Origin: Dipteris shenzhenensis
Lineage: Eukaryota > Polypodiophyta > Polypodiopsida > Gleicheniales
NCBI GenBank assembly: GCA_047967505.1
Contig: CM106540.1
Strand: one strand, 5' to 3'
DNA length: 64,000 nt
A model generated the notes under the pieces. That model was not told the origin of the DNA, searched no databases, and was given only the letters and a program-made list of their open reading frames with translations. Shown one piece after another: positions 1-11,205 of the stretch. Position 1 is the stretch's first letter. Every line of letters begins with the position of its first letter. The position numbers were made by a program, and so were the translations under genes.

Positions 1-743
1 TATGACTCGAGCGATGAATTACTGGTGAAGAAGATTGGAGCAGATTGTGTTTGGTGCAAACCTGAATTTGCATGGAAATGTTTTTTGTGAAAGCCATTGT
101 GTGTGATGAGCGTTTAATCGATCATCTGAGCTTCGGATATCCTTTTGCAAGAATTTCAAGTAATTTCATAGCCCTCTCATAAGGATTTCAAGCCCCCTAT
201 CATAACAAATTTTAAGTCCCCATCTTCAAGGATTCCAACTCCCATACCACAAGTTTGTGCCTCCATGAGTGTGACACTCAAACAGTCAGCACCTAGTAGC
301 AGGAATGAGACATTCGGGAGACAAGCAAGACGTGGAATTAGAAGGAGACAAAAATTTAATATCTGAAATGCCAGCTCCATTCTATAAGCTGTACTCGTTT
401 GCACATGGCCTTGATGTCGTTCTTATGATTGTAGGTTCAGTTGGCGTGTCGATGCCACAATCTATTTCCAAATAATGAATACCAGGGAGCATTCAAAAAA
501 ACAAACAAGTGAATACCAAGAGGTGATGCTTCTCTGAAGACTTTGGATTCATGCCTTCTACTTCCTGACAATAGAGAAGAGGCAGACAATTTTGAATACA
601 GAGCTGCAATGCGAGCTTGACGGAGCTAGAAATAATGGATGATGGGGAGACTGGAAATAATGGATGATGGGGAGGTCGATTTTTATGATCACTACGTATG
701 GTGGTCTTGTGAAAGCCAGGTTTGTAGTCAAGAGATACATCAG
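1..743. other. No recognisable gene
   Basis: I see no protein family, RNA gene or repeat terminus here. The open frames are short and lack recognisable motifs. Near 642-672 a short phrase (ggaaataatggatgatgggga) is repeated back to back. The stretch lies upstream of the kinase-like pseudogene and is not shared with its other copies, whose similarity begins at about 823. Confidence 0.5.
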
Positions 744-901
744 TTGGAATACATGAGGTGCGTGACCGATTGCAAAGATGGATGACCTCGGAGGAACAAC
801 GATGGTCGACAGCTTCCAACAATTGGAATACATGAGGTGCGTGACCGATTGCAAAGATGGATGACCTCGGAGGAACAACGATGGTCGACAGCTTCCGACG
901 A
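744..901. repeat. 79-bp tandem duplication
   Basis: Two nearly identical 79-bp units lie head to tail, each starting ttggaatacatgaggtgcg; the second starts at 823. The copy at 48,813 has only one unit, beginning inside this sequence, so the duplication is specific to copy A or was lost at the copy C junction. Confidence 0.85.
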
Positions 902-904
902 AGA

Positions 905-1320
905 CACTTGCTGTTAACTTTCTGCCTTGGAGTATTTCCATTAGGTTTTGCTCGTATGGTATATTGATTGGCCATTTTTTCGACATGATAAAATTTTTGA
1001 ATTTGTTAAATTGATTGTATGATATCAACTTTTTACCTTGGGGTATTTCCGCAAGGATCTTCTCATATGGTATATTGTTTGATGTTGTCTTATTACCTTG
1101 AAACCCAGAATAAGAAAGATTACAGATGCATCATAATGTTTTTACACATGTTGTCAACTTTGTACCTTGGAGTATTTTCGTAAGGTTTTGCTCAAATGGT
1201 ATATTGTTTGACCATGTTTCCAATGTAAAATTTTTAAAATATTTGTTAAGTTCACTCTACGATATCAACTTTGTAACTTGGGGTATTTCTACAAGGATCT
1301 GCTCATATGGTATATTGGCA
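905..1320 (+). repeat. Four degenerate ~115-bp repeats upstream of kinase A
   Basis: A phrase of the form taccttggrgtatttc..aaggwtctgctcatatggtatattg occurs four times, around 910, 1,030, 1,160 and 1,270, about 115 bp apart and diverged. The same four-unit block precedes kinase copy C (about 48,900-49,305), so it travelled with the kinase. It may be an old minisatellite in an intron, since the block ends just before a splice-acceptor-like tract at 1,381-1,400. Confidence 0.7.
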
Positions 1321-1400
1321 TGATCTTGACTTTGCAATTATAATATTGTCACATAATTTTAAATTTATGTCTCTTAACTTTGTATTTTGCTTTTGTTTAG

Positions 1401-2750
1401 GATGTGCTGAATGTATTGACATGGCAACCAAGGAAAATTCCAAAGAATTGAAGAGGCTTTTTGCCTATGCTCAAAGAGAAGTACTCTTACTCGTCGCACA
1501 CATGGACAAGACAATGATCAAAAAAATCGGGGACGATGACACTCTATTAGATGTATTCAAACAACATGTGATGCAAAAGCTAAATAAAATCAAAGAGGTG
1601 TCAAAGATACGAGATCAAGTAAAAGACATATTCACAGATGTAGCCTGGTCAGAAGAATTAGAAAAGTGTGTGACGAGACCATCATAGGAAACATCACATA
1701 TCATGCACAATATGTAGACAAATCGCTATCTTCGAATGAGAAGTGTTTGGCTTGGCATAGCATGTGGAAACAAAGAAAAGCCCGCAGTATACGAGCAAAT
1801 TTGTACGCGCTAGCTAAGAAGAAGATTGGTTCAAATCCAACCGAGGAATATGCATGTGCCAGAATAAATACATCGAACAATGCTTTTATGCAACAAGTGG
1901 ACAGTACTGCTATGACTTTTCCTACAGCAACCTATACTGCCTGGCTACAAGATCATGCATATGAAATATATAAGGATAAAAAAATTGGTGCTAGGTCTAA
2001 AGGGCAACTTTTCCTAGCAAGAATCAAAGGAGTATTAAGCATCAGCCCGATTGCTTATTATGTAGCAAAGAGTTTTAAAGGCAATGCAGAGAAGAGAGTC
2101 TACTTTCATGGAAGAATCAACAATGCAAGTTAAACATAGCATCCTGGTTCGGCTAATTGCTATGTCAATAAGTGCACGACATTGGATTTTCACGCCATAT
2201 TTTAATGGAGGGACACTGTACACATTTTTCAAAGAAAGCAAAAAAAGATTCATGCATTGCAAGCCTGAGTTAGATACAAAGAAAATCCCTGCAAATAACA
2301 TAGAACAGGTTGTGGCTCTCATACCAGAACTTTGTTTTGCTCTTTGCCTTAGCCTTTAGAAGCTGCACAAACAAGGTTAGATCCATAATGATTTGCACAG
2401 TGGAAATGTCCTTCTGGACTATGTAGCTAGTATGCGAGTGCGGATTGGTATTTGTGACACGGGACATGCTACATATGTAATAAAGACATTCTAGTGAGGA
2501 AGATACTAAGTACAAGAATAGAATCCAACTCGAAAGAGAGAGATTTGGCAAGATGGGTTGGCTAGCTCCTAAGCTATATGAAGGTACTACAAAAAAACCT
2601 TGGACGTCTGCTTCGGACATTTTCTCTCTAGGTTGGATATTCTCAAAGCTTTGTAAAATCAACCTTTACATAGCAAAATATGTACCCAGTTTATAGATTC
2701 TCATAGACCAAGCACAATGGTCAAGAGATGTTAAACTAGTCCAATACATT
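1401..2750 (+). pseudogene. Protein-kinase-like pseudogene, copy A
   Basis: The sequence retains protein kinase landmarks in order: a catalytic-loop match HNDLHSGNVLLD near 2,385-2,420, a magnesium-site remnant CDTGHA near 2,450 (copy B reads CDWGRA at this place), and an APE-like segment near 2,560-2,575 (WLAPKLYEG; copy B has WLAPELYDG), followed by SASDIFSLGW. The N-terminal part (MATKENSKELKRLFAYAQRE from 1,421) is an unrecognised region rich in Lys, Asp and Glu. A pyrimidine tract ending tttgtttag at 1,400 looks like a 3' splice site, so this is probably not a processed copy. At least three frame changes (about 1,665, 2,085 and 2,490) and in-frame stops (for example 2,357) rule out function. 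The frame runs into the CACTA terminus at 2,751, which suggests the transposon inserted in it. Copies B (43,995) and C (49,388) are damaged differently. Confidence 0.75.
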
Positions 2751-2970
2751 CACTACTACACACGGATCCTATTGCGATGTTTAAGTACCGACGTTTAGCG
2801 TGCACGAGGCGCTAATCGTCGGTATGGGAAGCGTGTCCCGTAAAGCGTCGCTATATATCGACTTTAAGCAAACGTTGCTAAAGTCACTATATAGCAACGT
2901 TTATCAGAAATGTAAGTGTCGCTATATAGCGACACTGAGATACTATTTTATAGCGACGTTTTCTAGAGAG
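2751..2970. repeat. CACTA copy A, left terminus and subterminal palindromes
   Basis: The terminus CACTACTACACACGG is followed by variants of gtcgctatatagcgacg in both orientations (about 2,848, 2,890, 2,925 and 2,950). Copy B has the same array from 45,405 to 45,535 with different single-base changes. Confidence 0.75.
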
Positions 2971-3126
2971 CTTTTTTTACTCATATAGGCCTTAAAAGTC
3001 AATTTTTTCCAATGACAAATTTTCATACAAAAGTTAGTTTGATCTTTTGAGAAAATAAAAGTATGAGAGCATACACATCAAGCCTTTGAAGCTCATATAT
3101 TCATGTCCAAGTTTGAGATGAAAAAA

Positions 3127-6100
3127 TCAATTAAGAGCATTTATATCAACTGTTTCATCTTGAGCCAAGTCTAACGCGCCAAACAAGTCTATCTCTAACT
3201 CTATACCAAGTTGATCTCCTATATCATCATCGTACTCTAGCATCGTGCATTCACCTAAAAGTACTTGATCATCTTCTTCAATAAAGTGTGGTGATTCTTG
3301 ATGATCGTTGTCTTCTTCCTCAATATCGTGATCTCCATCTTCCTCCCGTGTGATGTCATTATGCACATCTTCCTCTTGGCTCATATTGTGATCTTCATCT
3401 TCTTCGCTAGATTCATCGGGATCAATTGGATCTAGCATTGGTAGTAGCATCTCCATATCCACATCTCTATCTTCAAAAATTTGCTTACTTCGTGGTGCAA
3501 CTTGGATCACATACCACCATCTTGGATCAAAACGATCCGGATGAAAAACCACCTATATTGAAGATGGGTTCCAGATGTCATCAATTATATATATGAAATT
3601 ATGCGTAAGTACATGTATCAATGGATCTTTAAAAGCGAAAGCTTCGATTAATTAAATCATTAGTATGCACCTGCTCATAGTGCTCGAGAAGAACAAAAGT
3701 ATCACTTTCATCGGTCCAATGTTTAGTGGAGTCTATTGCAAAGAGACCGCTACTATCTTTTCTCACTGTCGCATGGGGACCGTTGTAAATAGTTCTAAAC
3801 CATTTTACATCAAGAATGAAAATACTAAATCGTCTGAAATCAACTTCATAGATTTCGCGTATGGTTCCACAATAATCCAACTGTGAGGAGAGAAGATTGG
3901 TATCCGAAGCACTTGCTCGGCTATCTTGTGTGAAGTTAGCCATGACTCCACAATCATATGTGACTCTCTTTGAATCCATGCTCCATGCGAAAATGTCATC
4001 AACTGCTCAAGAAAAAACATCCATCGACTATGAACGGTACCTGCAATAGCCACCTCATCAACTATGTGCACAAGCAAGTGGACTTGACTTGTCATAATGC
4101 TCGAGGGAAAGTGCTTCTCAAGCAAGCATATGGCTTCGATGGATTCCACCCTAGCCTTCTCAATGCTCGATATGGAGATCTCTTTTTGAGATATCCACCT
4201 GTTTCACATGTCCATGTAAGATATTTTCATAATCAGTCTATAGATTAATCAGCTTAAATTGAAGAATATGCAATCAATGCAATTTGATAGTAAGCATACC
4301 TCACAATACCACTGATCTTGAATATAGCATTTCTAACATCTTCTTGTAAGCACCCTTTTATTGTAATTGGGAGGATGAACTATAAAAGCAACAAAGAAGT
4401 CATGTCAACAATATAACATAATCATAATTACACTAACGCATCATGATTATCGGTAGACTAATTCTATAGCTTAGAATACCTATAAGACCTTGTGCCAATC
4501 ATGGGACTTGAGCCCAGTAATCTTATTGTCCTTTGAAAATGCTCCTAAGCAACGCATGTACCCGGACAGTGTTTGAAAAGAGGCAATGTTCACCTTGACC
4601 GCTGCCTCCTCCCTCGTAGAGAGGATCCACGTTGCTTTTGGGAGGACAACTTTTCCCGAAGCATGCACTTGGGGCCACAAACGAGACATCCTATTCATAG
4701 CACACAAGTCTTCTCGCACTCCTCTCGAGTCTTTGGAACCAACCAAGTGTGCCCAAATAGTAGCCCCCACATTCTTGAAGATATGCATGGGATCCAAGAG
4801 ATGATTGATTTGTAACTGACCCCAATAAGGAAGCTCGTGAAAGATCAATAGCCTCTTCATACCAGGAGGACGTTCCTCTCCATTTGCCCTCCAAGCTTGA
4901 ATCCAATCACTTGACTTCAAATATGATGGTGGTGGATCAAGCTGACCTCCACATGCGAGATGGTCCAGCGGAAGGTATCGAGCATGACCTTCATAAACAT
5001 TTTTCCTCATATGTTTGGAGTATCGTGCAAGCGATTTCAAACCTGGTCCACAAACAGGACAAGCATGGTACCCACTTGTAACAAGTCCTGCACGTGTGCA
5101 CGAATGTGTTAGTATAAGACATGCATGCGAAAGAGAGTCATAAAAGCATAATCCTATATTATACTTGTAGAGACACAACCACGTACCGGCGCACTCTCCA
5201 TATCCTGGGTAGTCATGCATGGTCCACATCAAGATACCCTTGACCAAAATATCATTGGTATGTCTAGGAGCTCTAGAAATATCAAAGACCCGCACTCCTC
5301 TCCATAATATCTGTAACTCCTCTATCAAAGGTGCCATCTACATGTCCATATTTTTTGCCTTGTACTTCCCTGGCACAAGTAGTGCAAGCATGAGGTGTCC
5401 CTTTTTTATTGTTAGCCACGGTGGGATATTGTAATTCACCATGACTATAGGCCATATCGACCAAGATATCGAGCGTAATCCAAAGCGTAATCCGAAAGGA
5501 TTCACGCCGTCCATGGCGAGCCCAAGATGTAAGTTGTGTGGCTCCCTTGCAAAGTCCAGCCACTAATTGTCTATGTGCTTCCAAGGTACACAATCTGCGA
5601 GAATCCTCAATGTGTCATCAGTGGACCGATGAGATGCATGCCATGTCATCAACTCCGCTATGGATTTGCATCGGAACATGTGCTATATTCTTGCAATGAT
5701 GGGAAAGTGTCTCAAGACCTTTATCAGTATCTGCTCATCCTGCAAGTCATCTCTATATCGTTGTTCCCCACACTTCAGACAATTAGCCAAATCTCCATGC
5801 TCACGATGAAAGAGAATACAATCATTACGGCAAGCATGGATGGTATCATAATCCATACCCACCATTGTTAGCATCTTTTTCGCTTCATCTCTTGATGCAG
5901 GCATGGTATTTGGTGCAGGCAACATCTTCTGGAGCAACGGTATCACAATTCAAACATACATAGGCTTCGAATAATGATGATTCGGTACACTAATCCATAC
6001 ATGATTCTCAAAACAAACAATATCCAAATAATGAGTCAAATTAATGCAAGAGCTAACCTCAGTAAGGCCGAGACACTTGTATCCAACCTCCCATACTTTA

Positions 6101-6650
6101 CTTGTAGATTCAAGATTGAGAGATAAGCACGTAGTTTAGACACCCTAGCACCCTCGTACAATTGTGTTGATTGCAACTCTCGCATTTTGACCTCAGACTC
6201 TGACATCACATGTACATGGGATGTAGTGCCCCTAAAAATAGAATCCATTAGGTTGACCATACACTCGTCATCATCCAGGAGACTATAGTCTTGCTCAAAG
6301 TGTGAAGATATATGCGTAGTCTCATCCTGTTTTAAGATTTCATGTAAATATAAGATCTTGTCTCAAGGTTTTGTACCATAATGGTATCCAATATTAACTG
6401 CGAACTTAAATAGCTTTGACTTACCGATAATCCATCAACACGTGCAACACGAACGGTGGGTACTGGTTCAGGCTCCTCCCCAAACATCCGCAAGTGGCGC
6501 ATGATAATACGACGTTGATGGCGTATTTCTCGCTTGCAATGAGTTCAATGACAATGTAACCTCTCCGTAAGCCACTTTGTACTCCTGGGCATTGGCGCAT
6601 CATCGGACGAGCTTCCACTCGTCCCTTCCATCTGCACTTATAAAATCACA
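3127..6650 (-). pseudogene. TNP2-type CACTA transposase, copy A (broken)
   Basis: Reading from 6,650 downwards: a Cys/His-rich N-terminal segment (about 6,640-6,420); a TNP2 N-terminal segment ending in SILNLQVKYGRLDTSVSALL (6,260-6,036); the segment IHACRNDCILFHREHG with a CLKCG pair (5,946-5,683); the transposase core with DGVNPFG, PPWL and KGHLMLALLVPGKYKAKNMD (about 5,670-5,345); the core continuation with LWRGV, GYHACPVCG and INHLLDPMHIFKNV (5,337-4,480); a DUF4218 fragment with LVHIVDEVAIAGTVHSRWMF (4,149 to about 4,010); and a DUF4216 fragment (DVKWFRTIYNG, about 3,860) followed by RFDPRWWYVIQV and an Asp/Glu-rich tail (3,552-3,127). A TAG stop follows KNMDM at about 5,338. Compared with copy B, roughly 0.65 kb between DUF4218 and DUF4216 is missing at about 3,985-4,010. 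Introns are likely but cannot be separated from damage here. Confidence 0.8.
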
Positions 6651-6724
6651 ACATAAGTTGCAAGGAAATATATTAACAGTTATAAAATAGCATCTATGAG
6701 CTTCTTTTTTAACTTCAAACATAA

Positions 6725-6880
6725 AGTGTCTTGAAGCATCGCTATATAGTGACGTTTTGACCTTTCCGTTGCTATATAGCGACGATTTACTATGTTCTAT
6801 CGCTATATAGTGACGTTTTTATTTAAAAGTGTCGCTATATAGCAACTGTGACTAGCGTCACTATATAGCAACGCTGTGGG
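6725..6880. repeat. CACTA copy A, right subterminal palindromes
   Basis: Five to six variants of tcgctatatagcgacg alternate in orientation between 6,735 and 6,875. They mirror the left array and mark the promoter-side end of the transposase gene. No clear CACTA-type terminus follows. Confidence 0.7.
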
Positions 6881-6989
6881 TTAAAACCCGAACCTCGCGA
6901 TGCACGGCGCTTTCTTTAGCAATCTCTATTGTAAGCTGCAATCTCTCCTCCCACCTATATCCAATGACCTCCCACTCTATTCTCCACTC

Positions 6990-7535
6990 CTCGCCACTAC
7001 TCACCCCTCTCTTAACACTTGTGCTCCCTCTCCACCCTTCTCCCTCTTTACTTTCTTGAAAAGAAGTTTTTCAAGAAGGTGAGTCTCTTTGAATAATGTA
7101 GGTTCATTTTTTGTGAGATTTCATTTTGTGAGTGTTGAAGCATGTTTCTCCTTGTATTGCTAAGGCTATGTGCTAGTTTTCATGCTTGATTTCAAAGGAT
7201 TGAAGACAAAAAACGAGATTTTGTGAAAGAAAGAAGACTTGTGCTCCCTCTCCACCCTCTCCCTCACCACTACTCACCCCTCTCCTAACACTTGTGCTCC
7301 CTCTCCACCCTTCTCCCTCTTTGCTTTCTTGAAAAGAAGTTTTTCAAGAAGGTGAGTCTCTTTGAACAATGTAGGTTCGTTTTTTGTGAGATTTCATTTT
7401 GTGAGTGTTGAAGCATGTTTCTCCTTGTATTGCTAAGGCTATGTGCTAGTTTTCATGCTTGATTTCAAAGGATTGAAGACAAAAAACGAGATTTTGTGAA
7501 AGAAAGAAGACTCACCTCTTCTAGTCTTTTTTTTA
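6990..7535. repeat. Tandem duplication with a 273-bp period
   Basis: The phrase ccactactcacccctct starts at 6,994 and again at 7,267. The following ~270 bp, including a splice-donor-like caagaaggtgagtctc and a long matching tail (ttttgtgagtgttgaagcatg), are repeated with few differences. Nothing coding is recognisable. Confidence 0.8.
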
Positions 7536-7656
7536 TTTCTCTTCCTTCTCTTTCTCCTTGTCTCCTTAATCCAATCTCTTTGAGAAGTTGCTTCTTTAAA
7601 CTCCTCCTTCCTCTAACTAGTTTTTTGAAAAATGGTATGTTTCCTCTCTTTTGTAG

Positions 7657-7696
7657 GGCCAGTCCAGAAAACACCGAGCGGGACGTACTATTCCAG
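7657..7696 (+). other. Possible 40-bp mini-exon between consensus splice sites
   Basis: The tract cctctcttttgtag ends at 7,656 and gtaagaaagtg starts at 7,697, giving a good plant acceptor and donor around 40 bp. With the repeated donor-like aaggtgagtct upstream (about 7,078 and 7,350), this could be part of the leader of a lost second gene of the CACTA element or of a captured gene. No coding context supports it. Confidence 0.2.
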
Positions 7697-7802
7697 GTAA
7701 GAAAGTGCTTCCTCTTTTTTCCTTTTGTTATTTTTATTATTTGCATTAGCCTGCAGCTAGCGCCTTAAGCCTTAAGCCTTAAGCACTAGCTGCAGTGATG
7801 GG

Positions 7803-8012
7803 TGTAGGAACCCTCTCTTCCCCTCTCTTCCCTCTCTTCCCATCTCTTCCCTTCTCTTCTTTTTTTCATCTTTCAATCTCTTTTCCCCTCTTCTTTTTTT
7901 CCCCTCTTTCAATCTCTTTTTCCCTCCTTTCCTTCTCCTTCTCCTTCAATCTTTCAATCTCTTTCCCCCTCTTCCAATCTCTTTTCCTTTCCCTCTTCTT
8001 CTCTCTTTCCCC
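7803..8012 (+). repeat. Pyrimidine-rich low-complexity tract
   Basis: About 200 bp of tctcttcccctc-like sequence on this strand. Apparent Ser/Phe/Leu-rich open frames here are composition artefacts. Confidence 0.8.
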
Positions 8013-8139
8013 GCTGGCGTGCAACATTTAGACAAACAAAGACAAGCTTTATTTGAAGCAATTACTTCATGAAAGCTTGGACATGCTAGTTAAGGACATA
8101 GCGAAAACGTACCAGCAAATGCATGCGAGGGCGGCCACG

Positions 8140-10155
8140 ATTTGAAAGCCACATGCAAAAAGATCTATAAGCTCAGGGCTGCTGCTTACCGAGCAAGCGA
8201 ATCGGTTATTATTGAAGCGATCAAGCCGAACAACAGACACACTTTCCAAGGAAACAATAACTGCTCACTTGCTTGCCAGGAGGTGCAAATAGCCCGCAGG
8301 GCTGACATTTCCATGGAACAAAAAAGAGTTAAAAATGCAAAACGTACATACCTTCAAAAAATAGAGGACACGCCTAGTTTTACTTGCAAATCCTGCAGCT
8401 GCCTGGCTTTCAAGGCAAAGTTGAAGTGCACAACAATTGACATTGTGATGGAGGAGGGCAGCAATGAAGGCTCGACCCCCGTAGCAGGGTTGACCAAGCT
8501 AGTCTACGAATTGTGTTATGGCCACCTCAAGAAAAACAGAATCCCTACACAATCAAAAGCGAAGATGCAAATGTCCCTCCCATGAGCCAATACTACATCA
8601 CTCAATAAAGTGGAGGAACACCTCATTTCAATAAGAATACCATTTGTGCAAATCAGCTAGCTAACTTACAAGGGGCAGCTTGGCCTTCATGGGAGTGTAG
8701 TGAATGTGTTTGCCAACATTGATAGGGTCTAGTAGGTGCTTCCTCGCTTCTTGTCTGACATTGCAACAGTCACGGTGGCAATCAAGCGGCGCATGAAATA
8801 CACACACAACTACATTAGTGGTTTGGTGCGCTTGATATTGACGATGCATGCACTGCATAAAATGCTAGAGACACCCCTTTATTTGAAAAACAATGTAAAA
8901 GTGAACCAAAGATGGTTGCAACATATACGCAATCTATAGTGTGTCGATAAAGATGCACCCACAGTGGCACTAGACATGGAAGACAAGAATGTGCAGAATG
9001 AAGATGCAACGAACACTCTTGTACATGGCATTTACACCTCCCAGCAAGTTGTCAACTACGAAAGCAAGCCTATTATGGTTGCACCTTCGGAGGGTTACTA
9101 TCCCCGCTCAGCCTATTCAAAGATGTGAACACTGAGAGGAGCTTGCATTTTCGACTCTTTATTTTGGGTGCCCAAGAACATACTGTACATCCGATAGAGC
9201 AAGTTACCATGACATAGTCAAGTGGGAGCTACACAACGATGACCGGAGATTGGCACTCTCCATTGAGAACTTGCTCTTCAAGACAATGAAAGTGCTGGTG
9301 TGGCAAGTGCTGTCTTCTACATGGGTTCGGTTGAGGAAGGCACCACTACAAGGAAGGAAAATCGAGGCGAGGACGGACACAAACATTGAGAGACTGCTGT
9401 AATCTAGAATTGGATTCCGAGACTTTGTGTGCCTCAGGACATCAACGGACTATAAGCAACGCCTCAAAAGAAATTTGTTCACCATGGTCAAGTAGCTCGG
9501 ACTCCCGACATTCTTTATCGTGCTTTCTATGGCTGAGAAACGGTGGGAGCCACTAGTTTGATGTCTCCGAAAACTGATGGACAACAACTTTTCGAGCATC
9601 ACAAGTAGCAATAGTTGCGATGTGCAAGAGTTGACCAGGGCAGACCCCGTCACAACAGCATAGTATTATGTACATAGATTCAAGGCTTTGAAGACTTTGC
9701 TCCGACAACATGAGCATTCTGGGAAAAATTATCGATTTCTTCTTCGTGACAAAATTTTAGAACAGAGGAAGCCAACATGACCATGGGTTGCTATGGGTGG
9801 ACAATGCACTGTGTTTCAACGTAAGTAGTGTTGCAAAACACACATAGACTTTGACCTGGCCCGACAAGCTATGAATGACTTGGGATCTGGTCATGTTCCA
9901 GAGCATTGCTCCATGCATCGATGACTAGATCACAACAGATAGCACCAAACTTAACATTAGCCAATCTGATTTGCAAATGCACCGGCACAGGCAAATGTGC
10001 AAAAAGAAAAACAAAGATTGCAGGTTCGGCTTCCCAAGGCTGCCCATGCATCAGATAAAAATATTAAGGCCATTGTTCAACGAGATGGACAGGGAATGGA
10101 ATAAATCAAAATTCCAGAAGATCAGGTTCTTTGAGAGCTTGCTACTAGGGATGTA
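8140..10155 (+). pseudogene. Helitron Rep/helicase polyprotein remnant (N-terminal half)
   Basis: Scattered frames match the Helitron polyprotein in order. A Cys-rich segment with TCKSCSCLAF lies at about 8,380-8,410, followed by VYELCYGHLKKNRIP near 8,500. Next come LGLPTFFIVLSMAEKRWEPL (about 9,490-9,555) and the HUH region DFFFVTKF, stop, NRGSQHDHGLLWVDNA (about 9,733-9,810). Last is a downstream Cys/His segment, MHRHRQMCKKKNKDCRFGF (about 9,975-10,030). Helitron Rep proteins use the HUH pair to hold the metal for rolling-circle nicking; here it reads HDH. Many stops and frameshifts, including a TAG just before NRGS, show it is dead. No Pif1/RecD-like helicase part follows. The wording differs from the Helitron at 17.6-21 kb, so this is a separate lineage. 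Confidence 0.7.
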
Positions 10156-10816
10156 GGAACTAAAAATAATTGCAAAACGAGGCAATAGTAAGCATGGATA
10201 TTGGAGCTCCATCATTTCATGTCATGAGAGAGTAAATCACTATCTCGTGCACCCCGAGAGATATCCTTACCCTCTCGTACAACCCTCAAAGGAATGGGGA
10301 TGTCCTCAACACTTCCAACCACCTAGATCTTCCCTAGCATCTACATACTCCCGCCTGCCCATGGCAAGTAGCTCCTAGACTAGCTTTGATACTAGGTTTT
10401 ATGTGAACAGTCCACACTTAGAGAAATATTCTGCTTCTAGCCCTCAACAATTCCCCGATATTGCCCCAAATAGCTTCCAAACACAAATAAAAAAAGATTA
10501 AAGTAAAAATCCAGCCTTGTAGAGCTCCTGAAACCCATCGCAATAGTTCAAGGATCAACATGATATCGCATGTGAAATTATTGTTTCTCAAACATTCCTT
10601 ACCATGGGCCCTCGTGCACGTGTGGTAAAGTGAGCAGAGTGAAAACCCCCTAGAGATGACCTCTCAGCTTAGGCCCTCCGCCTCTTGTACATGCTTCCAA
10701 CCCCAATTCTCCCACTTTCACGTGCATGCAAGAAAGTTCCAACCAAAGGCACAAAGGGACATCGAATACCAAAAGAGAGCTGAAACTTTGTTATTAAATG
10801 ATGTACAAGCTGAGAT
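10156..10816. other. No recognisable gene
   Basis: I see no open frame with family features, no repeat end and no RNA gene. It separates the Helitron remnant from arm 1 of the inverted duplication. The true outer boundary of that arm cannot be set because its partner runs off the window at 64,000, which pairs with 10,817. Confidence 0.5.
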
Positions 10817-10853
10817 TCTAGAGCCACCTCGATAGCAACTACTCCCATATATT

Positions 10854-11205
10854 TGTGAAGATAGTGGGAGAGAGGGAAGGAGTCTCACTTGCGGCTTTCT
10901 CACATGCACAATGGGGGAATACACACAAAGGTGGAGGCTGAAAACAGTTTTCCTCTTCTTAGTTGTGAAAGCCAAAAGAACTCAAGTACAAAGAAATAGA
11001 AGAACCCTATATGTGGGTCTCAAACCAAACTCAACTAACTAAGGTGGCATACTAACTGAGCCACAAACTAGAGTAGATAAGGATAGCTGTCATCCAGCTA
11101 TTATTCGTGGGCGGTGTACCAACCGCATCTGCAGCTAACAAGTCGGTGACATAAATGCACAACGGTCACCCTGGCATATCGCGAGTGGAGCTCGATATCT
11201 CAACA
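10854..11205 (-). repeat. Copia-1 3' LTR
   Basis: 352 bp, tgtgaagatag...atctcaaca on the plus strand. It differs from the 5' LTR at roughly ten positions by eye, for example ggcggtgtacc against ggcagtgtacc and ctggcat against ctagcat. The gag-pol frame ends inside it. Confidence 0.95.

Larger units (their letters stand above)
2751..6880 (-). mobile_element. CACTA (En/Spm-type) DNA transposon, copy A, defective
   Basis: The left end starts CACTACTACACACGG at 2,751, with the CACTA signature of the superfamily, directly after kinase sequence. Arrays of the palindrome TCGCTATATAGCGA occur just inside the left end (2,850-2,960) and again at 6,735-6,875, as expected for subterminal repeats that bind the element's TNPA-like protein. 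Between them lies a minus-strand TNP2-type transposase gene with DUF4218 and DUF4216 regions. I could not find a matching inverted terminus on the right, so the right limit given is the end of the subterminal array. The two copies in the window share the left junction with the kinase, so they arose by segmental duplication, not by separate insertions. Confidence 0.75.

Noticed and set aside
353-420. LINE RT fragment because of the phrase gaaatgccagctcca shared with 37,922
   Set aside because: Similarity ends after about 15 bp and the downstream translation shows no RT motif.
743-1320. CRISPR-like array from regularly spaced repeats
   Set aside because: The four ~115-bp units are diverged over their whole length with no constant repeat and unique spacer pattern, and the window is plant nuclear DNA.
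7795-8031. Ser/Phe/Leu-rich 78-codon frame resembling a membrane protein
   Set aside because: It lies in a pyrimidine-only tract; hydrophobic composition follows from tct/ttc/ctt codons.
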